64,000 bases of DNA from CAZGSN01 sp964371655 (GCA_964371655.1 CAYJOD010000007.1:81145-145144), one strand, 5' to 3'; shown: positions 17,234-26,251, counted from the first letter of the stretch. Program-made: numbers and translations. The notes: generated by a model not told the origin, from the letters alone.

Positions 17234-17526
17234 GTAACAGCTCATCTGACACAATCGGGGCGCCGCACAAGAAACAGCGGCGCGCATAGGGCGGAAAGCA
17301 CGAGCTTCGAGCTCCCTGGTCAAGGTACCGACCTCGTGTGCAGTGGGTCTTGTAGGAACTGCAGCGCGCTGGGTAAATTCTTCCAACCTCCAACTGCCGC
17401 GGGTTGTCGCGGTGTCCTACGCATGCGCACGGACCCTTGGCACGAAGTCAGCTTCTCGTGCTGCGTGGCAATGCTTGGGTTCCGAACACGCGGAGCACAG
17501 CTTGCCGCAGAAAGAAGGAGGATACG

Positions 17527-17922
17527 ATGAAGATGACAGGTTACGTCCTCGGCGGGGTCTGGCTTGCCCTGATCTGGGCGCTTCCCTCGTACGGATGGTC
17601 TTCCGGAATCTCGAGCGACAGCGCGGTGACGGTGGCCGCCCTCCAAGTCAACCACGGCGTCGCCTCCGGAGTGTTGATCAATAACGCCCAAGGCACGGTA
17701 CGTGACGTCAAGTTACTGGTTCGCGAGCAGTGGTACTGGAGAAACGAATTCCGTCCGGGCGCCGAGAGCCCGGGCCGGAGCGGCTACGTCACCATTGACG
17801 GGGCGATCCCGCCTGGTGGTCGTTTTCCGTTCAGCTTCGAGGTCGAGCCTAACCCCGCACGCGCCGACGGACATTTTGAGACGGAGGTCGAAGTTGTCGC
17901 CTACACGGAAATCAGCCGCTAG
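17527..17922 (+). CDS. Exported protein of unknown function
   Basis: A 131-residue protein with a signal peptide (MKMTGYVLGGVWLALIWALPSYGWS; cleavage near residue 24). The mature part is beta-rich and reads like an immunoglobulin/FxLYD-type domain: VTVAALQVNHGVASGVLINNAQGTVRDVKLLVREQWYW, then PPGGRFPFSFEVEP and HFETEVEVVAYTEI. AAGGAGG seven bases before ATG 17527 makes the start secure. The preceding 293 bases (17234-17526) show no gene. It may sit with the following barrel gene in one transcript, but repeats separate them. Function unknown. Confidence 0.7.
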   Translation: MKMTGYVLGGVWLALIWALPSYGWSSGISSDSAVTVAALQVNHGVASGVLINNAQGTVRDVKLLVREQWYWRNEFRPGAESPGRSGYVTIDGAIPPGGRFPFSFEVEPNPARADGHFETEVEVVAYTEISR

Positions 17923-17976
17923 TGAGGCTTGCATCAGAAATTGAAACCCAAGCTCCGTACGGAGAAAGCGGAGCAA

Positions 17977-18112
17977 CCGCAGAGACACAGAGGACGCCGA
18001 AAAGAACCCCCGAGGATCTGAGTGCAACCGGTGTGTTGACCTCTCAGCCCCATCTCTCTGTGGGCTCTGTGCCTCTCTCTGTGGACTCTGGGCCTCCGTG
18101 GTTCATTTTCTG
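17977..18112. repeat. Family D inverted repeat (CCGCAGAGACACAGAGG/CTCTGTGG)
   Basis: The left arm AACCGCAGAGACACAGAGG at about 17977 and a right cluster CTCTGTGGGCTCTGTGCCTC and CTCCGTGGTT (about 18056-18102) lie between two plus-strand genes. The family is shared with 7371-7463 and 28344-28634. Confidence 0.55.
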
Positions 18113-18181
18113 TTTTTCTTGCAAGCATCACTCGTATCCAGGCTCAGGATCGAGACAACACAAGATGGGAGGTATCTAGAC

Positions 18182-18832
18182 ATGACTCGAAAACTTCAGG
18201 TCCTCACGGCACTCGCTCTCCTGATCACGACACACACCGCCTTCGCTCTCTACACACCAAACCCCGCCGGGCGCTGGGAGCCAAATCGTTTCACCTTGGC
18301 CGGCGACTTTCAGTTCAACAGCGAAAAGGGCATCGATTTCCCGAACAGCGCCAGCGCCAACTTGAACGATATGGTCGGCGTGTTCGTACGTCCGGGCTAC
18401 AGCATTGCCCGTAACGTCATCATCTACGGACGTCTGGGCTTTCAAGACGCGGATGGTGTCGATACCGGTTTCGCCGGTGGCTTCGGTGTGCAAGGTGCCT
18501 ACGTGTTGCCTGGCGCCCCGGCGTGGGCGATCGGCGGTGCCTTCGACTACATTCACTGGGCGGCGGATATCAGTCATACCGGCACGAATATCGATTGGAA
18601 CGAGTTTCAGCTCACGCCGGCGGTGAGCTACAAAGTCAAAGAGGTTCCCGGCCTGACGCCGTACGCCGGGCTCATGCTGGATTTCGTCGACGCACGCAAT
18701 CAAAGCGAGAGCGATCCGGTGGGTTTGGCCTTCGGGACGAACTTTGATCCGAACCCACACCTACGCCTCGACGGACAGATCCGGGTCATCTCGGAAACCG
18801 GCTTCTCGTTCAGCGTCGCCTACATTTTCTGA
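18182..18832 (+). CDS. Predicted outer-membrane beta-barrel protein
   Basis: A 216-residue protein with a signal peptide (MTRKLQVLTALALLITTHTAFA, cleavage near 22). The mature part alternates polar and hydrophobic residues in about eight strands (FTLAGDFQFNS, GVFVRPGYSIARNVIIYGRLGF, GFGVQGAYVLP, AIGGAFDYIHWAAD, FQLTPAVSYKV, GLTPYAGLMLDFV, LRLDGQIRVI, GFSFSVAYIF). It ends in Phe, the usual C-terminal signature for BAM-dependent barrels. GGGAGG nine bases before ATG 18182 supports the start. It resembles small OmpA/opacity-type barrels; no specific ligand can be assigned. Confidence 0.75.
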   Translation: MTRKLQVLTALALLITTHTAFALYTPNPAGRWEPNRFTLAGDFQFNSEKGIDFPNSASANLNDMVGVFVRPGYSIARNVIIYGRLGFQDADGVDTGFAGGFGVQGAYVLPGAPAWAIGGAFDYIHWAADISHTGTNIDWNEFQLTPAVSYKVKEVPGLTPYAGLMLDFVDARNQSESDPVGLAFGTNFDPNPHLRLDGQIRVISETGFSFSVAYIF

Positions 18833-18870
18833 TCAGCGGCGACTTTGCCCAAGCGATCGATGCGCGAGTG

Positions 18871-18892
18871 CGGAGCTCCGATTGGAGCTCCG
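18871..18892. terminator. Hairpin between convergent genes
   Basis: Perfect 9-bp arms CGGAGCTCC/GGAGCTCCG with a GATT loop lie between the barrel gene and the convergent cysteine-rich operon. No T-run follows. Confidence 0.45.
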
Positions 18893-18914
18893 CCTGTAGG
18901 CTGTTGCTGGCGGC

Positions 18915-19334
18915 TTACGCGGCGGAATCCACCACGCTCCCAGATTGGTCGCCGCGTGCCACGGGAACGGGCCGGGGATTGCGCGCGGCGTGTACGCGCA
19001 CGCGGCCGCGCTGTTGGCGCAGCAGGCCCTGGCGCAGGTTGGAAGAGTCAAGGCCGAGAACGTCGCAGACGTTCACGAACGAGAACGGCCACATTCTGTC
19101 ATCAGACATGAACCAGGTTTCGGCTTCTCGGGCCTCACGCTGGTTGCTCTTGCCACCCGGGGACAAGGCAGTTCTCTGAAAGCAATTGATCGCGTCCGCG
19201 AGGACGGCCGCCAGGAGGCGACGCTCGGGATCGGCGTGCCGCGCCTGGGCATCAAACTGCTGTACGGGCAGAAAGCTCTCGGCCGCGAAGAGCGGATTGG
19301 AGCCGAGGCCTTGATCGCTACGTTCATTGTTCAT
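18915..19334 (-). CDS. Conserved protein of unknown function (operon gene 3)
   Basis: A 139-residue soluble protein, third gene of an operon reading leftward, 19 bases after the preceding stop. A recognisable core, ERRLLAAVLADAINCFQRT, then REAREAETWFMSDDRMWPFSFVNVCDVLGLDSSNLRQGLLRQ (about residues 38-105), matches a family I recall from deltaproteobacterial genomes in which a WPFSFxNVCxxLGLD segment looks like a small helical, perhaps DNA-binding, domain. The N- and C-termini are variable and basic. No function is known. Cotranscription with two Cys-rich proteins suggests a role in gene regulation or protein handling; this is inference. Confidence 0.7.
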   Translation of the reverse strand: MNNERSDQGLGSNPLFAAESFLPVQQFDAQARHADPERRLLAAVLADAINCFQRTALSPGGKSNQREAREAETWFMSDDRMWPFSFVNVCDVLGLDSSNLRQGLLRQQRGRVRVHAARNPRPVPVARGDQSGSVVDSAA

Positions 19335-19353
19335 AGTGCACCGGTAACGCGGG

Positions 19354-19713
19354 TCATAGGTAGAAGAGGAACAGGCGGCTGAATCCGCGGTCGCGAAATA
19401 CGCCGGGAGGTTCCTTCCAGAAATGCGGCTCCGAATAGGCGGGGTGCTCGCACAGGCAGCGCTCGCAGTGTGGACAGATCTTCGAGGGCTGAACACCCTG
19501 GTGCGCACACCACTCGGCGGCGAACAGGTCGAAGCAGTGCTCGCAGTAGGGACAGGGCATCAGGTGTACGATCGGCGCCAACCTCTCGGTAGGCATGGGG
19601 ATGCTTAGCCCCCGGTACGCGCTGTCCAGCCTCGGGGGCGCGCTGGGCCGGGTCGAACCGACACCGCACGCCTGCCTGCCACCACCTCCCAATTTGTCGA
19701 GCTCAGCCATCAT
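19354..19713 (-). CDS. Cysteine-rich zinc-ribbon-like protein (operon gene 2)
   Basis: A 119-residue protein whose C-terminal half has a dense Cys array: PCPYCEHCFDLFAAEWCAHQG, then KICPHCERCLCEHPAY (about residues 53-92), suited to binding one or two zinc ions. A conserved-looking tail follows (FWKEPPGVFRDRGFSRLFLFYL). The ATG at 19713 overlaps the TGA of the upstream gene (ATGA), and GAGGAG lies just before, so translation is coupled. I recall similar deltaproteobacterial proteins without assigned function. A nucleic-acid or protein-binding zinc module is the plausible reading. Confidence 0.72.
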   Translation of the reverse strand: MMAELDKLGGGGRQACGVGSTRPSAPPRLDSAYRGLSIPMPTERLAPIVHLMPCPYCEHCFDLFAAEWCAHQGVQPSKICPHCERCLCEHPAYSEPHFWKEPPGVFRDRGFSRLFLFYL

Positions 19714-20108
19714 CCTCTCCTCGGTCTCCTCGCGGATTGCGTTGTTCCTACCGCATCGCGGAGGAGTACTTTCGTGCCGCGGATGTCACGCCCAGCACAG
19801 GTCCTGCACAAGCGTTGCTGTGCGCCAGAGTAAGAGAGACCCTTCAAGCCTCGCCCACACGTCGTACATGGAAGCGCCCTTGAGGCACGATGATCGATCC
19901 TCCAGACCTGACCGTTCACCTCGAGCGACGCACCACCAGGGGCTCCCGCGCAGTGGGCGGCGTGCTCGAACAGTACCTCCCACTCATACGGCGTTTCTAC
20001 GCAAACGAAGAATGCGCCACCTCCGGACACCACCCGAGCCGCGGCACCCGCCCGTATCGCGTACGGAACGCGCTCGCTTCCGGTTCGTTGGGAGACAAGA
20101 TATTCCAC
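19710..20108 (-). CDS. Four-cysteine zinc-ribbon-like protein (operon gene 1)
   Basis: A 132-residue protein, first of a three-gene operon (19710-20108, 19354-19713, 18915-19334). It has an N-terminal beta-rich part (about 15-70) and one C-x2-C ... C-x2-C pair, CTTCGRGLKG then RLCRTCAG (about residues 80-105), a likely zinc ribbon. The only available start is GTG at 20108 with AGAGAG about five bases upstream. Its stop overlaps the next start. No family recognised. The opposite strand also holds a long open frame here, but it lacks domain character. Confidence 0.6.
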   Translation of the reverse strand: MEYLVSQRTGSERVPYAIRAGAAARVVSGGGAFFVCVETPYEWEVLFEHAAHCAGAPGGASLEVNGQVWRIDHRASRALPCTTCGRGLKGLSYSGAQQRLCRTCAGRDIRGTKVLLRDAVGTTQSARRPRRG

Positions 20109-20727
20109 GCGATCTCTCTACTCTGGCGGCGATGCGCCCAACAATTCGGAGAGCGCTGTATTTCGCAAAGGGAGAGTCCTGTAGGCGTATGCTGGATTGC
20201 TTCCAGGTTCGTTCGACGGTTGGAACAGTGGACACGAACCTAGCCTGCCCACGCTGCGTCGCTCTTGCCGAAGCTGTCATGCCGAAGCCCGCGGCTGCTC
20301 ATGACGGATGCGGTCATCCGCAAATCCTCGTTTAGGGATGGTTCCCTTCCGTGTCGCGCCATCGACGATCGGAAGGCCCTGCGCCGAATGGGCTGACAAG
20401 GGCAACAGCACGGAAGGAGAGAGTGAGGAACGAATCTCCACGCCCGACCGCATCGCTGCGGATATCGACCAGAGCCGCGACCGTGAGGGAGCAGTGATTC
20501 ATGGGTGTCCTCCAGTCGACTGTTGACTGTCGCCCCCACGACGATCTTGGCCCTGTCCCGAACCCTCCCCGTTGCTGGAATCGGCAATCAGGGAGGCGAG
20601 CTGATCAGCGAGCCAACATGGTTTCGCTAGGGTAGATTTCCGACCGCCCTACAGATTCCGCCGTATTGCTCGCGATGGCCCTGCTCCCGTACGGTGGCGG
20701 CCGATTGTCTGCTCGAGGGCCAACACC
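20109..20727. other. Intergenic region, no convincing gene
   Basis: Divergent region between the cysteine-rich operon and the histidine kinase. I see no gene. It contains a fragment of repeat family B in minus orientation (about 20471-20512, AGAGCCGCGACCGTGAGGGA) and a short GTCGACTGTTGACTGTCG motif. Promoters for both operons presumably lie here, but none can be assigned with confidence. Confidence 0.6.
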
Positions 20728-23262
20728 ATGATGGCGGGGACCGACGCCGCTGGGATTGCGACGACTCCCCACCTGCCGCCGCTCGAAGCTCCGTTGCCGG
20801 AGACGTCGACGTCGTGGTCTCTCGAAGTTTCCTCGTCCGACCTGGGGAGATGCGCCGTACTGGCAGCCGTCTACGCGATCACGGCGCTCGGCGGTTTGTG
20901 GTTGCACGCCATCAATGATGTCGCCGCGGTGGTGTGGCCGCCGAGCGGTATCGCCCTCGCCGCCCTGCTTCTCTTTGGTTGCCGCCTGTGGCCGGGCATC
21001 GCGTGTGGTGCCCTAATCGCCTGCTTGAACACTGGCGTTCCTACCCTGGCGGCTGCGGCCATTGCCGCCGGCAATACCTCCGAAGCTCTGCTGGCGGTGT
21101 ACCTGTTGCGCCGATGCGGGTTTCGCCAGGGGCTCGATCGCCTACACGACGTGTTCAACCTAGTCGTTGTGGCGGCGCTGTTCAGCACACTGGTGGCCGC
21201 GAGCATTGGCGTCATCTGCGCCTGGCTGAGCGGCCACACGCCGTCGGCCGATTTTGCGGTCGCCTGGCTGTCGTGGTGGCTGGGGGATGCCGTCGGTGTC
21301 GTCGTTGTAACTCCGTTACTGCTCACATGGAGCGTGCCGCCACCTCTGCGGAAACATGCCACGTGGTACGCCGAGCTCGGAGCTGTGCTCGGCCTGCAGC
21401 TCCTGTTTGGCGGGTTCGTCCTCGCCCGTGTCCACGGTCCGATCCTGTGGACCTTCTTCCCCTTCGTCATTTGGACCGCCCTGCGTTGCGGGCAGCACGG
21501 AACAACGGCGGCAGTTCTCGTGGCGTCGGGGATCAGCCTGTGGATCGCCGCAACCCATTCGGGGCCATTCGCTGGAATCGAAATGCACCAGGGCCTGACG
21601 TCCTTGCAGCTCTTCCTGGGTGTCCTCAGCTTCACCGGCATCGCGCTGGCCGCCGGCGACAGCGAGCGCCAACGCGCCGAGACTCGCGCACGCGAAGGCG
21701 AACAGCGCTTTCACGCCCTCATCGATCACAGTCAGGACGCGATCATTCTCATCGACGCGCGCGGGATCATCGTGTACGCCAGCCCGTCGAGCGTGCATGC
21801 CCATGGGGAAGGTGTGGAGGCAAATCGCTCGGTCATCGACGTGGTCCACCCCGAGGAGCGCGACAAGCTCGCCGCGATGCTGGCGGATTTTAGACAGAAG
21901 CCGGGACATGTGATGACGGCTGAATTTCGCCTGAGGCATCGCGATGGCTCGTGGCACTGGGCGGAGGGTACCGGGACCAACCTTCTCGCCGACCCACGGG
22001 TGCGTGCCATCGTGGTCAACTACCGCGACGTGACGGCGCGTAAGAAAGGGGTCGCAGCGCTCGGCCAAGCCCGCGGCGAGCTCGACTTGCGGGTCCAGGA
22101 GCGCAATGCGCTTTTTGAAGGGGCACCGACGGGGATCGTCATCGCCGACGTCGACGGGCGCATCGTCTCGGCCAATGCTCAGATCGAAACCATGTTCGGC
22201 TACGAGCGCCAAGCCCTCATCGGACAACCGGTAGAGATGCTGCTGCCGGGTCGCTTCCGTGCTGCCCATGTCGGCTATCGCCGCGGCTACGCTGCCGATC
22301 CGGTGCGGCGCGCCATGGGCCGTGGCAGCGATCTTACCGCTGTCCGACGCGACGGGACGGAGTTTGCCGTGGAGGTTGGTCTCAGTCCCATCCGCACTAA
22401 GGCTGGCGTGTTGATTGCCGCGCACCTCAACGACGTCACGGCCCGGCACGAGGCCGTCGCTGCCTTGCGCGCCGCCCACGACGAGCTCGAACGCCGCGTC
22501 GAGGAGCGCACGTCGCAACTGCACCAAGCCAACGAGGCTCTGCAAAGACTCTCCAGTCGCTTGTTGACGTTACAAGACGAGGAGCGCCGACGCATCGGCC
22601 GCGAGCTGCACGAGAGCACGGCGCAGACTCTCGCCTGCATTGGGATGAATCTGGGTATCGTGCACGGCGCTGCAGAGCAGCTGCTACCTTCAGCGAGTCG
22701 GGCCCTGGCGGAGAGCACCAGGCTCGTCGACCAATGCGTCCGTGAGATCCGTACCCTGTCCTACGTCATGCATCCCCCGTTGCTCGACGACATCGGCCTG
22801 GTGCCGGCGCTGCGCTGGTACGCCGAAGGCTTCGCCAGCCACAGCGGCGTCGCGGTCGACGTGGAGGCGCCACCGGCGCTGGGTCGCTTGACACAGGAGC
22901 TCGAGACGGCATTGTTTCGTATCGTGCAAGAATTCCTGGTCAACGTGCATCGGCACAACGGATCGGAGAGCGTCTGCATTCAGGTCGCGCGTCTGGCGGA
23001 CGCCGTGACCCTCAGCATCGAAGACCGGCGAGCGAGAGCGGCGGCGGTAATGGGACCTGCCCCAGAGCTCACCGAGGGGCTCACCGAAGCGGAGCTGCAG
23101 GCTGGAGTGGGAATCATGAGCATGCGCGAGCGGGTGCGTTTGCTTGGCGGCGAGTTCGAGATCAGCTCCAGCGACACGGGAACGGTTGTGTGTACACGCC
23201 TGCCGTTGACTGGGTCGTCCGCCACGCCGCGCGGCTCCAGCCCGGGGTCGGTCGCCGCATGA
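20728..23262 (+). CDS. MASE1-PAS-PAS sensor histidine kinase (HisKA_3/NarL type)
   Basis: An 844-residue membrane sensor kinase paired with the LuxR-type regulator that follows. Residues about 40-300 form the multi-helix MASE1 sensor (GGLWLHAINDVAAVVWPPSGIALAAL). PAS domains lie at about 325-435 (FHALIDHSQDAIILIDARG) and 460-575 (FEGAPTGIVIADVDGRI). A coiled segment precedes the HisKA_3 box RRIGRELHESTAQTLA, with His628 as the phosphoacceptor. The HATPase N-box reads ALFRIVQEFLVNVHRHNG (about 725) and a G-box GVGIMSMRERVRLLGG (about 792). The intervening Asp-x-Gly-x-Gly motif is degraded (EDRRARAAAV near 764), which may impair ATP binding. The signal is unknown. Its stop overlaps the regulator start. 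Confidence 0.92.
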   Translation: MMAGTDAAGIATTPHLPPLEAPLPETSTSWSLEVSSSDLGRCAVLAAVYAITALGGLWLHAINDVAAVVWPPSGIALAALLLFGCRLWPGIACGALIACLNTGVPTLAAAAIAAGNTSEALLAVYLLRRCGFRQGLDRLHDVFNLVVVAALFSTLVAASIGVICAWLSGHTPSADFAVAWLSWWLGDAVGVVVVTPLLLTWSVPPPLRKHATWYAELGAVLGLQLLFGGFVLARVHGPILWTFFPFVIWTALRCGQHGTTAAVLVASGISLWIAATHSGPFAGIEMHQGLTSLQLFLGVLSFTGIALAAGDSERQRAETRAREGEQRFHALIDHSQDAIILIDARGIIVYASPSSVHAHGEGVEANRSVIDVVHPEERDKLAAMLADFRQKPGHVMTAEFRLRHRDGSWHWAEGTGTNLLADPRVRAIVVNYRDVTARKKGVAALGQARGELDLRVQERNALFEGAPTGIVIADVDGRIVSANAQIETMFGYERQALIGQPVEMLLPGRFRAAHVGYRRGYAADPVRRAMGRGSDLTAVRRDGTEFAVEVGLSPIRTKAGVLIAAHLNDVTARHEAVAALRAAHDELERRVEERTSQLHQANEALQRLSSRLLTLQDEERRRIGRELHESTAQTLACIGMNLGIVHGAAEQLLPSASRALAESTRLVDQCVREIRTLSYVMHPPLLDDIGLVPALRWYAEGFASHSGVAVDVEAPPALGRLTQELETALFRIVQEFLVNVHRHNGSESVCIQVARLADAVTLSIEDRRARAAAVMGPAPELTEGLTEAELQAGVGIMSMRERVRLLGGEFEISSSDTGTVVCTRLPLTGSSATPRGSSPGSVAA

Positions 23263-23912
23263 CACGGGCGCGGGTATTGATCGCCGATGATCATGAGGTC
23301 GTACGGCGCGGGATTCGATCTCTCCTCGAAAACCAACCCAGCTGGGAGGTCTGCGGCGAAGCCGTCACCGGGCGGGAAGCGGTCGAGAAAACGATACAGC
23401 TGACACCGGATGTCGTCGTTCTGGATGTCGGCATGCCGGAGCTCAACGGCCTCGAAGCCGCCCGGCAGATCCTGAAAGTGCTCCCGCACACGGAGATCCT
23501 GATTCTCACGATGCATGATTCGACACAGCTCATTCACGAGGTGCTCGCCGCCGGGGCACGCGGCTACGTGCTCAAGTCCGATGCCGGGCGCGATTTAGTC
23601 GCCGCGGTCGATGCCCTGTGCCGGCACAAGCCATTCTTTGCACCCAGCATTTCCGGGGTCGTGCTGGACGGGTTCCGGAAGAACGCGAACGGGGCGAGCG
23701 CGCCCACCAGCGCCGATCCGCTGACAGCGCGCGAGCGTGAGATCCTGCAGCTCTTGGCCGAAGGCAAGAGCAACAAGGACGTCGCCACGATTCTGGGGAT
23801 CAGCGTCAAGACCGCCGAGACGCATCGCACCAACGTCATGCGCAAGCTCGAGCTGCACTCGGTGAGCGAGCTCGTGCGCTACGCGATCCGCAACAGCATC
23901 ATCGAGGCCTGA
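23259..23912 (+). CDS. NarL/FixJ-family response regulator
   Basis: A 217-residue transcriptional regulator. The receiver domain (residues 1-120) has the acidic pair in IADDHE (10-11), phosphoacceptor Asp56 in VLDVGMP, the switch Thr in LTMHD and Lys in VLKSDAG. The C-terminal LuxR helix-turn-helix is LTAREREILQLLAEGKSNKDVATILGISVKTAETHRTNVMRKL (about 152-195). The ATG at 23259 overlaps the kinase TGA (ATGA), giving a tightly coupled two-component operon. Targets are not evident; no other gene follows on this strand. Confidence 0.95.
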   Translation: MTRARVLIADDHEVVRRGIRSLLENQPSWEVCGEAVTGREAVEKTIQLTPDVVVLDVGMPELNGLEAARQILKVLPHTEILILTMHDSTQLIHEVLAAGARGYVLKSDAGRDLVAAVDALCRHKPFFAPSISGVVLDGFRKNANGASAPTSADPLTAREREILQLLAEGKSNKDVATILGISVKTAETHRTNVMRKLELHSVSELVRYAIRNSIIEA

Positions 23913-24006
23913 CCCGGTTCACCGGGTCAGGCCGGCTTTGCCCGCCAATTGAGATGGAGCACCCTTCGATACGCCGCCAAGAGAAGGCGGCTACACCGCG
24001 CGAGAG

Positions 24007-24167
24007 GGGAGTGTCGATTTTCTCCGCAACAGCCCGCCGCTCGGAGAATGGAAAACAGGAAACCGGAAACCGAAAATGGAAAACCGGCCTTTCTGCGTGA
24101 GTATTGCCCAGTTTCCGGTGCCCGGTTTTCCATTTCCTGTTTTCCATTCGGCTTTATCGACAGTCTC
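24007..24167 (-). repeat. 161-bp MITE-like element, copy 3
   Basis: Ends ggggagtgtcgat-like (24007-24018) and ATCGACAGTCTC (24156-24167); exactly 161 bp, inserted in the reverse orientation. AGAG flanks both ends (24003-24006 and 24168-24171). The internal arms GAATGGAAAACAGGAAACC and TTTCCTGTTTTCCATTC are clear. Confidence 0.85.
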
Positions 24168-24305
24168 AGAGGGCGGGGGTGAGGGATCTACTTTCCCACG
24201 CGGAGCTCCGCCACACGTCCGCCGCAGGGCTCCGGAGTGCGGGCCCATCCCCGCCGCCTCGGTTCCTCACCCTAACCCGCAAGTAATGCGGGCGAGGGAG
24301 CTGGC
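24168..24305. repeat. Family G composite repeat, copy 1
   Basis: GAGGGCGGGGGTGAGGGATC, then a GCGGAGCTCCGCCACACGTC / GCAGGGCTCCGGAGTGCGGG spacer, then CCTCACCCTAACCCGCAAGT with a GCGGGCGAGGGA end. Comparable units lie at 26455-26625 (reverse), 57773-57890 and 60378-60565. Confidence 0.65.
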
Positions 24306-24361
24306 TTTGCAAACCTCAACCGCAGCGGTTTGCGTCGCGACGTCCACGCACCGCAGCGCAG

Positions 24362-25981
24362 CTACAAATCGTTCTTGTCGAGGAGGTCGATCACCAGCTT
24401 GGTGCTGTTGTTGGTCGTGTCTGGATCGGGGTCGGTTGGTCCGGTGGCGGTGATTGTCGCCGTGCACCGTTGCGGCGACTTGGCGTTTCCGGTCGTGACC
24501 GCCGCGGCATCGAAGGTCAGCGATAGCTGCCCCTTCGCGGTCTTGCCGCCGTCGACGAGTATGCTCGATTGGTTGCCGTCCACGTCGCGATCCATGTCGA
24601 GCGTAACCGTCGGCGGCCCGGGACAAGCGCTCACATCCACCGTGACATTGATCGCGTCGCCGCTGTCCGGCGCCGGCAAGATGTCGGCGTTGCCGACGAT
24701 CGCCTTGGTCTTCTTGGTCGCCGTCGCGTTCCCCGCAGCGATCTTCACCTTCAAGGGCTTCGGACTGACGGTGAACGACTCGTGCGGGGGCGAGGCGCTC
24801 TCTGCATCGTTGGCGTCGAAGACATTGAGCTCGGCGGTCATCGCGTTGTTGCTGCCGGTCGGATCGAGGTTGCTCACGACCGGGACGTTGCCGCCACCGC
24901 CCGGCGGGTTGGTAGCCGTTGTCGTCGATGTGAACGTCAACGTACACCGTTTCCGGGCCTTCGAATTGAATGTGGTGAACGCACCATCGGTTACGGTGAC
25001 CGCCACCGAAGCGGCGGCCTTGCGACCCGCATCCACCACGGCTTCGTCGCCGAGACCGCTGAAGTCCGGTGTACCGACGGTGACGCCAGCCGGACAGTCG
25101 CTCGACGCCATCAGCTTGATGGTGTCATTACCGCCCTCGACGACGTCGGCGTTGACCACCTTCACTTTCACGGTTTTCGTCACTGTCATCGGCGCGGGCG
25201 CAGGAATTTTCACCTTGATCGGCTTCACCGGCAGGACAACCGAGTCGTGTGTCGGGCAGACACAGTCCGCCTGGCATCCCCCGGGACACGCGGTTGCGTC
25301 GACACCGTCGCACTGCTCGGCGAACTCCTTGATGCCGTTGCCGCACACCGGGCAAGCGGAGGCGTCGGTATACGCGCCCGCGACACCGGCGTTGTTGGTG
25401 GGCGCGGCCGTGTCGGCGCAGTCGAAGTCGGCACGGCTGTCGTTGGTATCGTCGCCTTCCTGCAAGGTGGCAGGGTTGCCATGACTGATGTCGCGCCGGA
25501 CGGCGTGGCCGGATTGTACCCCGTCGGGATATCCGAACGGGGTGCCACTCGGCGACGGCGAACTACTGCTACCGCTGAAATTACCCCACGACACGCAGTC
25601 GAGGTTCTCGTAACACACCTTGCCGCCGGACGCGGTGATCACCGGCGCGATGACCAGGTCTGCGGTGACCGAGAAGAACGTCTCGGCCTCGGCCGTGGCG
25701 AGCAGGATGTAGGCTTGGTTGGCGCCGTTGGCGACGTCAGCCGCAAACGTAAAGGAGCCGGCGACTGTGCCGGAAGCGTCATACAAGGTAACCGTTTTTC
25801 CAGCCACGAAGTTCTGTCCCGCGGAGTACATCTGCAGCATGACGTACTGAGCGTTCGGATCTCCTGCCTTGCCCGCGAAGATCTCGCGGATCTTGATCAG
25901 GTGGAAGGTTGCGGATGACACGGACGGAATCGCCAGGGCCAACATCCCCGCGACAACGGCTACGAGAGCTCGGTGCGCCAT
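24362..25981 (-). CDS. Large secreted protein with myxobacterial-type Cys-rich repeat and Ig-like repeats
   Basis: A 539-residue exported protein. A signal peptide (MAHRALVAVVAGMLALAIPSVSSA) precedes a beta-sandwich domain (about 25-170; FHLIKIREIFAGKAGDPNAQYVMLQMYSAGQN), similar to surface-attachment or lamin-tail-like modules. Next is a short Cys-rich repeat CGNGIKEFAEQCDG, then CPGGCQADCVCP (about 210-245), the pattern of the Myxococcus Cys-rich repeat. Two tandem Ig-like repeats of about 130 residues follow; each starts VKPIKVKIPA or PKPLKVKIAA and ends with a Cys-threonine strand (KRCTLTFTST and QRCTATITAT). GAGGAAGGGGAA just upstream of ATG 25981 supports the start. Probably a cell-surface protein of unknown role. 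Confidence 0.75.
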   Translation of the reverse strand: MAHRALVAVVAGMLALAIPSVSSATFHLIKIREIFAGKAGDPNAQYVMLQMYSAGQNFVAGKTVTLYDASGTVAGSFTFAADVANGANQAYILLATAEAETFFSVTADLVIAPVITASGGKVCYENLDCVSWGNFSGSSSSPSPSGTPFGYPDGVQSGHAVRRDISHGNPATLQEGDDTNDSRADFDCADTAAPTNNAGVAGAYTDASACPVCGNGIKEFAEQCDGVDATACPGGCQADCVCPTHDSVVLPVKPIKVKIPAPAPMTVTKTVKVKVVNADVVEGGNDTIKLMASSDCPAGVTVGTPDFSGLGDEAVVDAGRKAAASVAVTVTDGAFTTFNSKARKRCTLTFTSTTTATNPPGGGGNVPVVSNLDPTGSNNAMTAELNVFDANDAESASPPHESFTVSPKPLKVKIAAGNATATKKTKAIVGNADILPAPDSGDAINVTVDVSACPGPPTVTLDMDRDVDGNQSSILVDGGKTAKGQLSLTFDAAAVTTGNAKSPQRCTATITATGPTDPDPDTTNNSTKLVIDLLDKNDL

Positions 25982-26251
25982 GAATTTCCCCTTCCTCGCT
26001 TGCTTTGGCTGCATCCTATCACGGTCACCTGCGATCGGAACCTTCATTTCATGCAACCGTCTAGCCGTATGAACTTGAAGGCTGCATGCACCCGAGGAGC
26101 AGCCCCTCGATACGCCGCCAAGAAAGGGCGGCTACTCGGGGCGAGCGGTTTGGTTTGTATGCCCAGCAGCTCTTGTCCGTTCGTCCCGAGAAGACCCCTC
26201 CTGAGCCACTAGCGAATCGTTCTTACCAACATGTTGAGAGAACGCGACAGC

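Larger units (their letters stand above)
23913..24361. other. Intergenic region with repeats
   Basis: No gene is visible between the convergent regulator and secreted-protein genes. It holds a CCCTTCGATACGCCGCCAAG (family C) block at about 23962, the 161-bp element copy 3 and a family G composite repeat (about 24168-24305). Confidence 0.75.

Noticed and set aside
19595..20335. Long plus-strand open frame of 246 codons
   Set aside because: It is antisense to the coupled cysteine-rich operon and has no domain character, and the opposite-strand genes show start-stop overlaps and Cys motifs.
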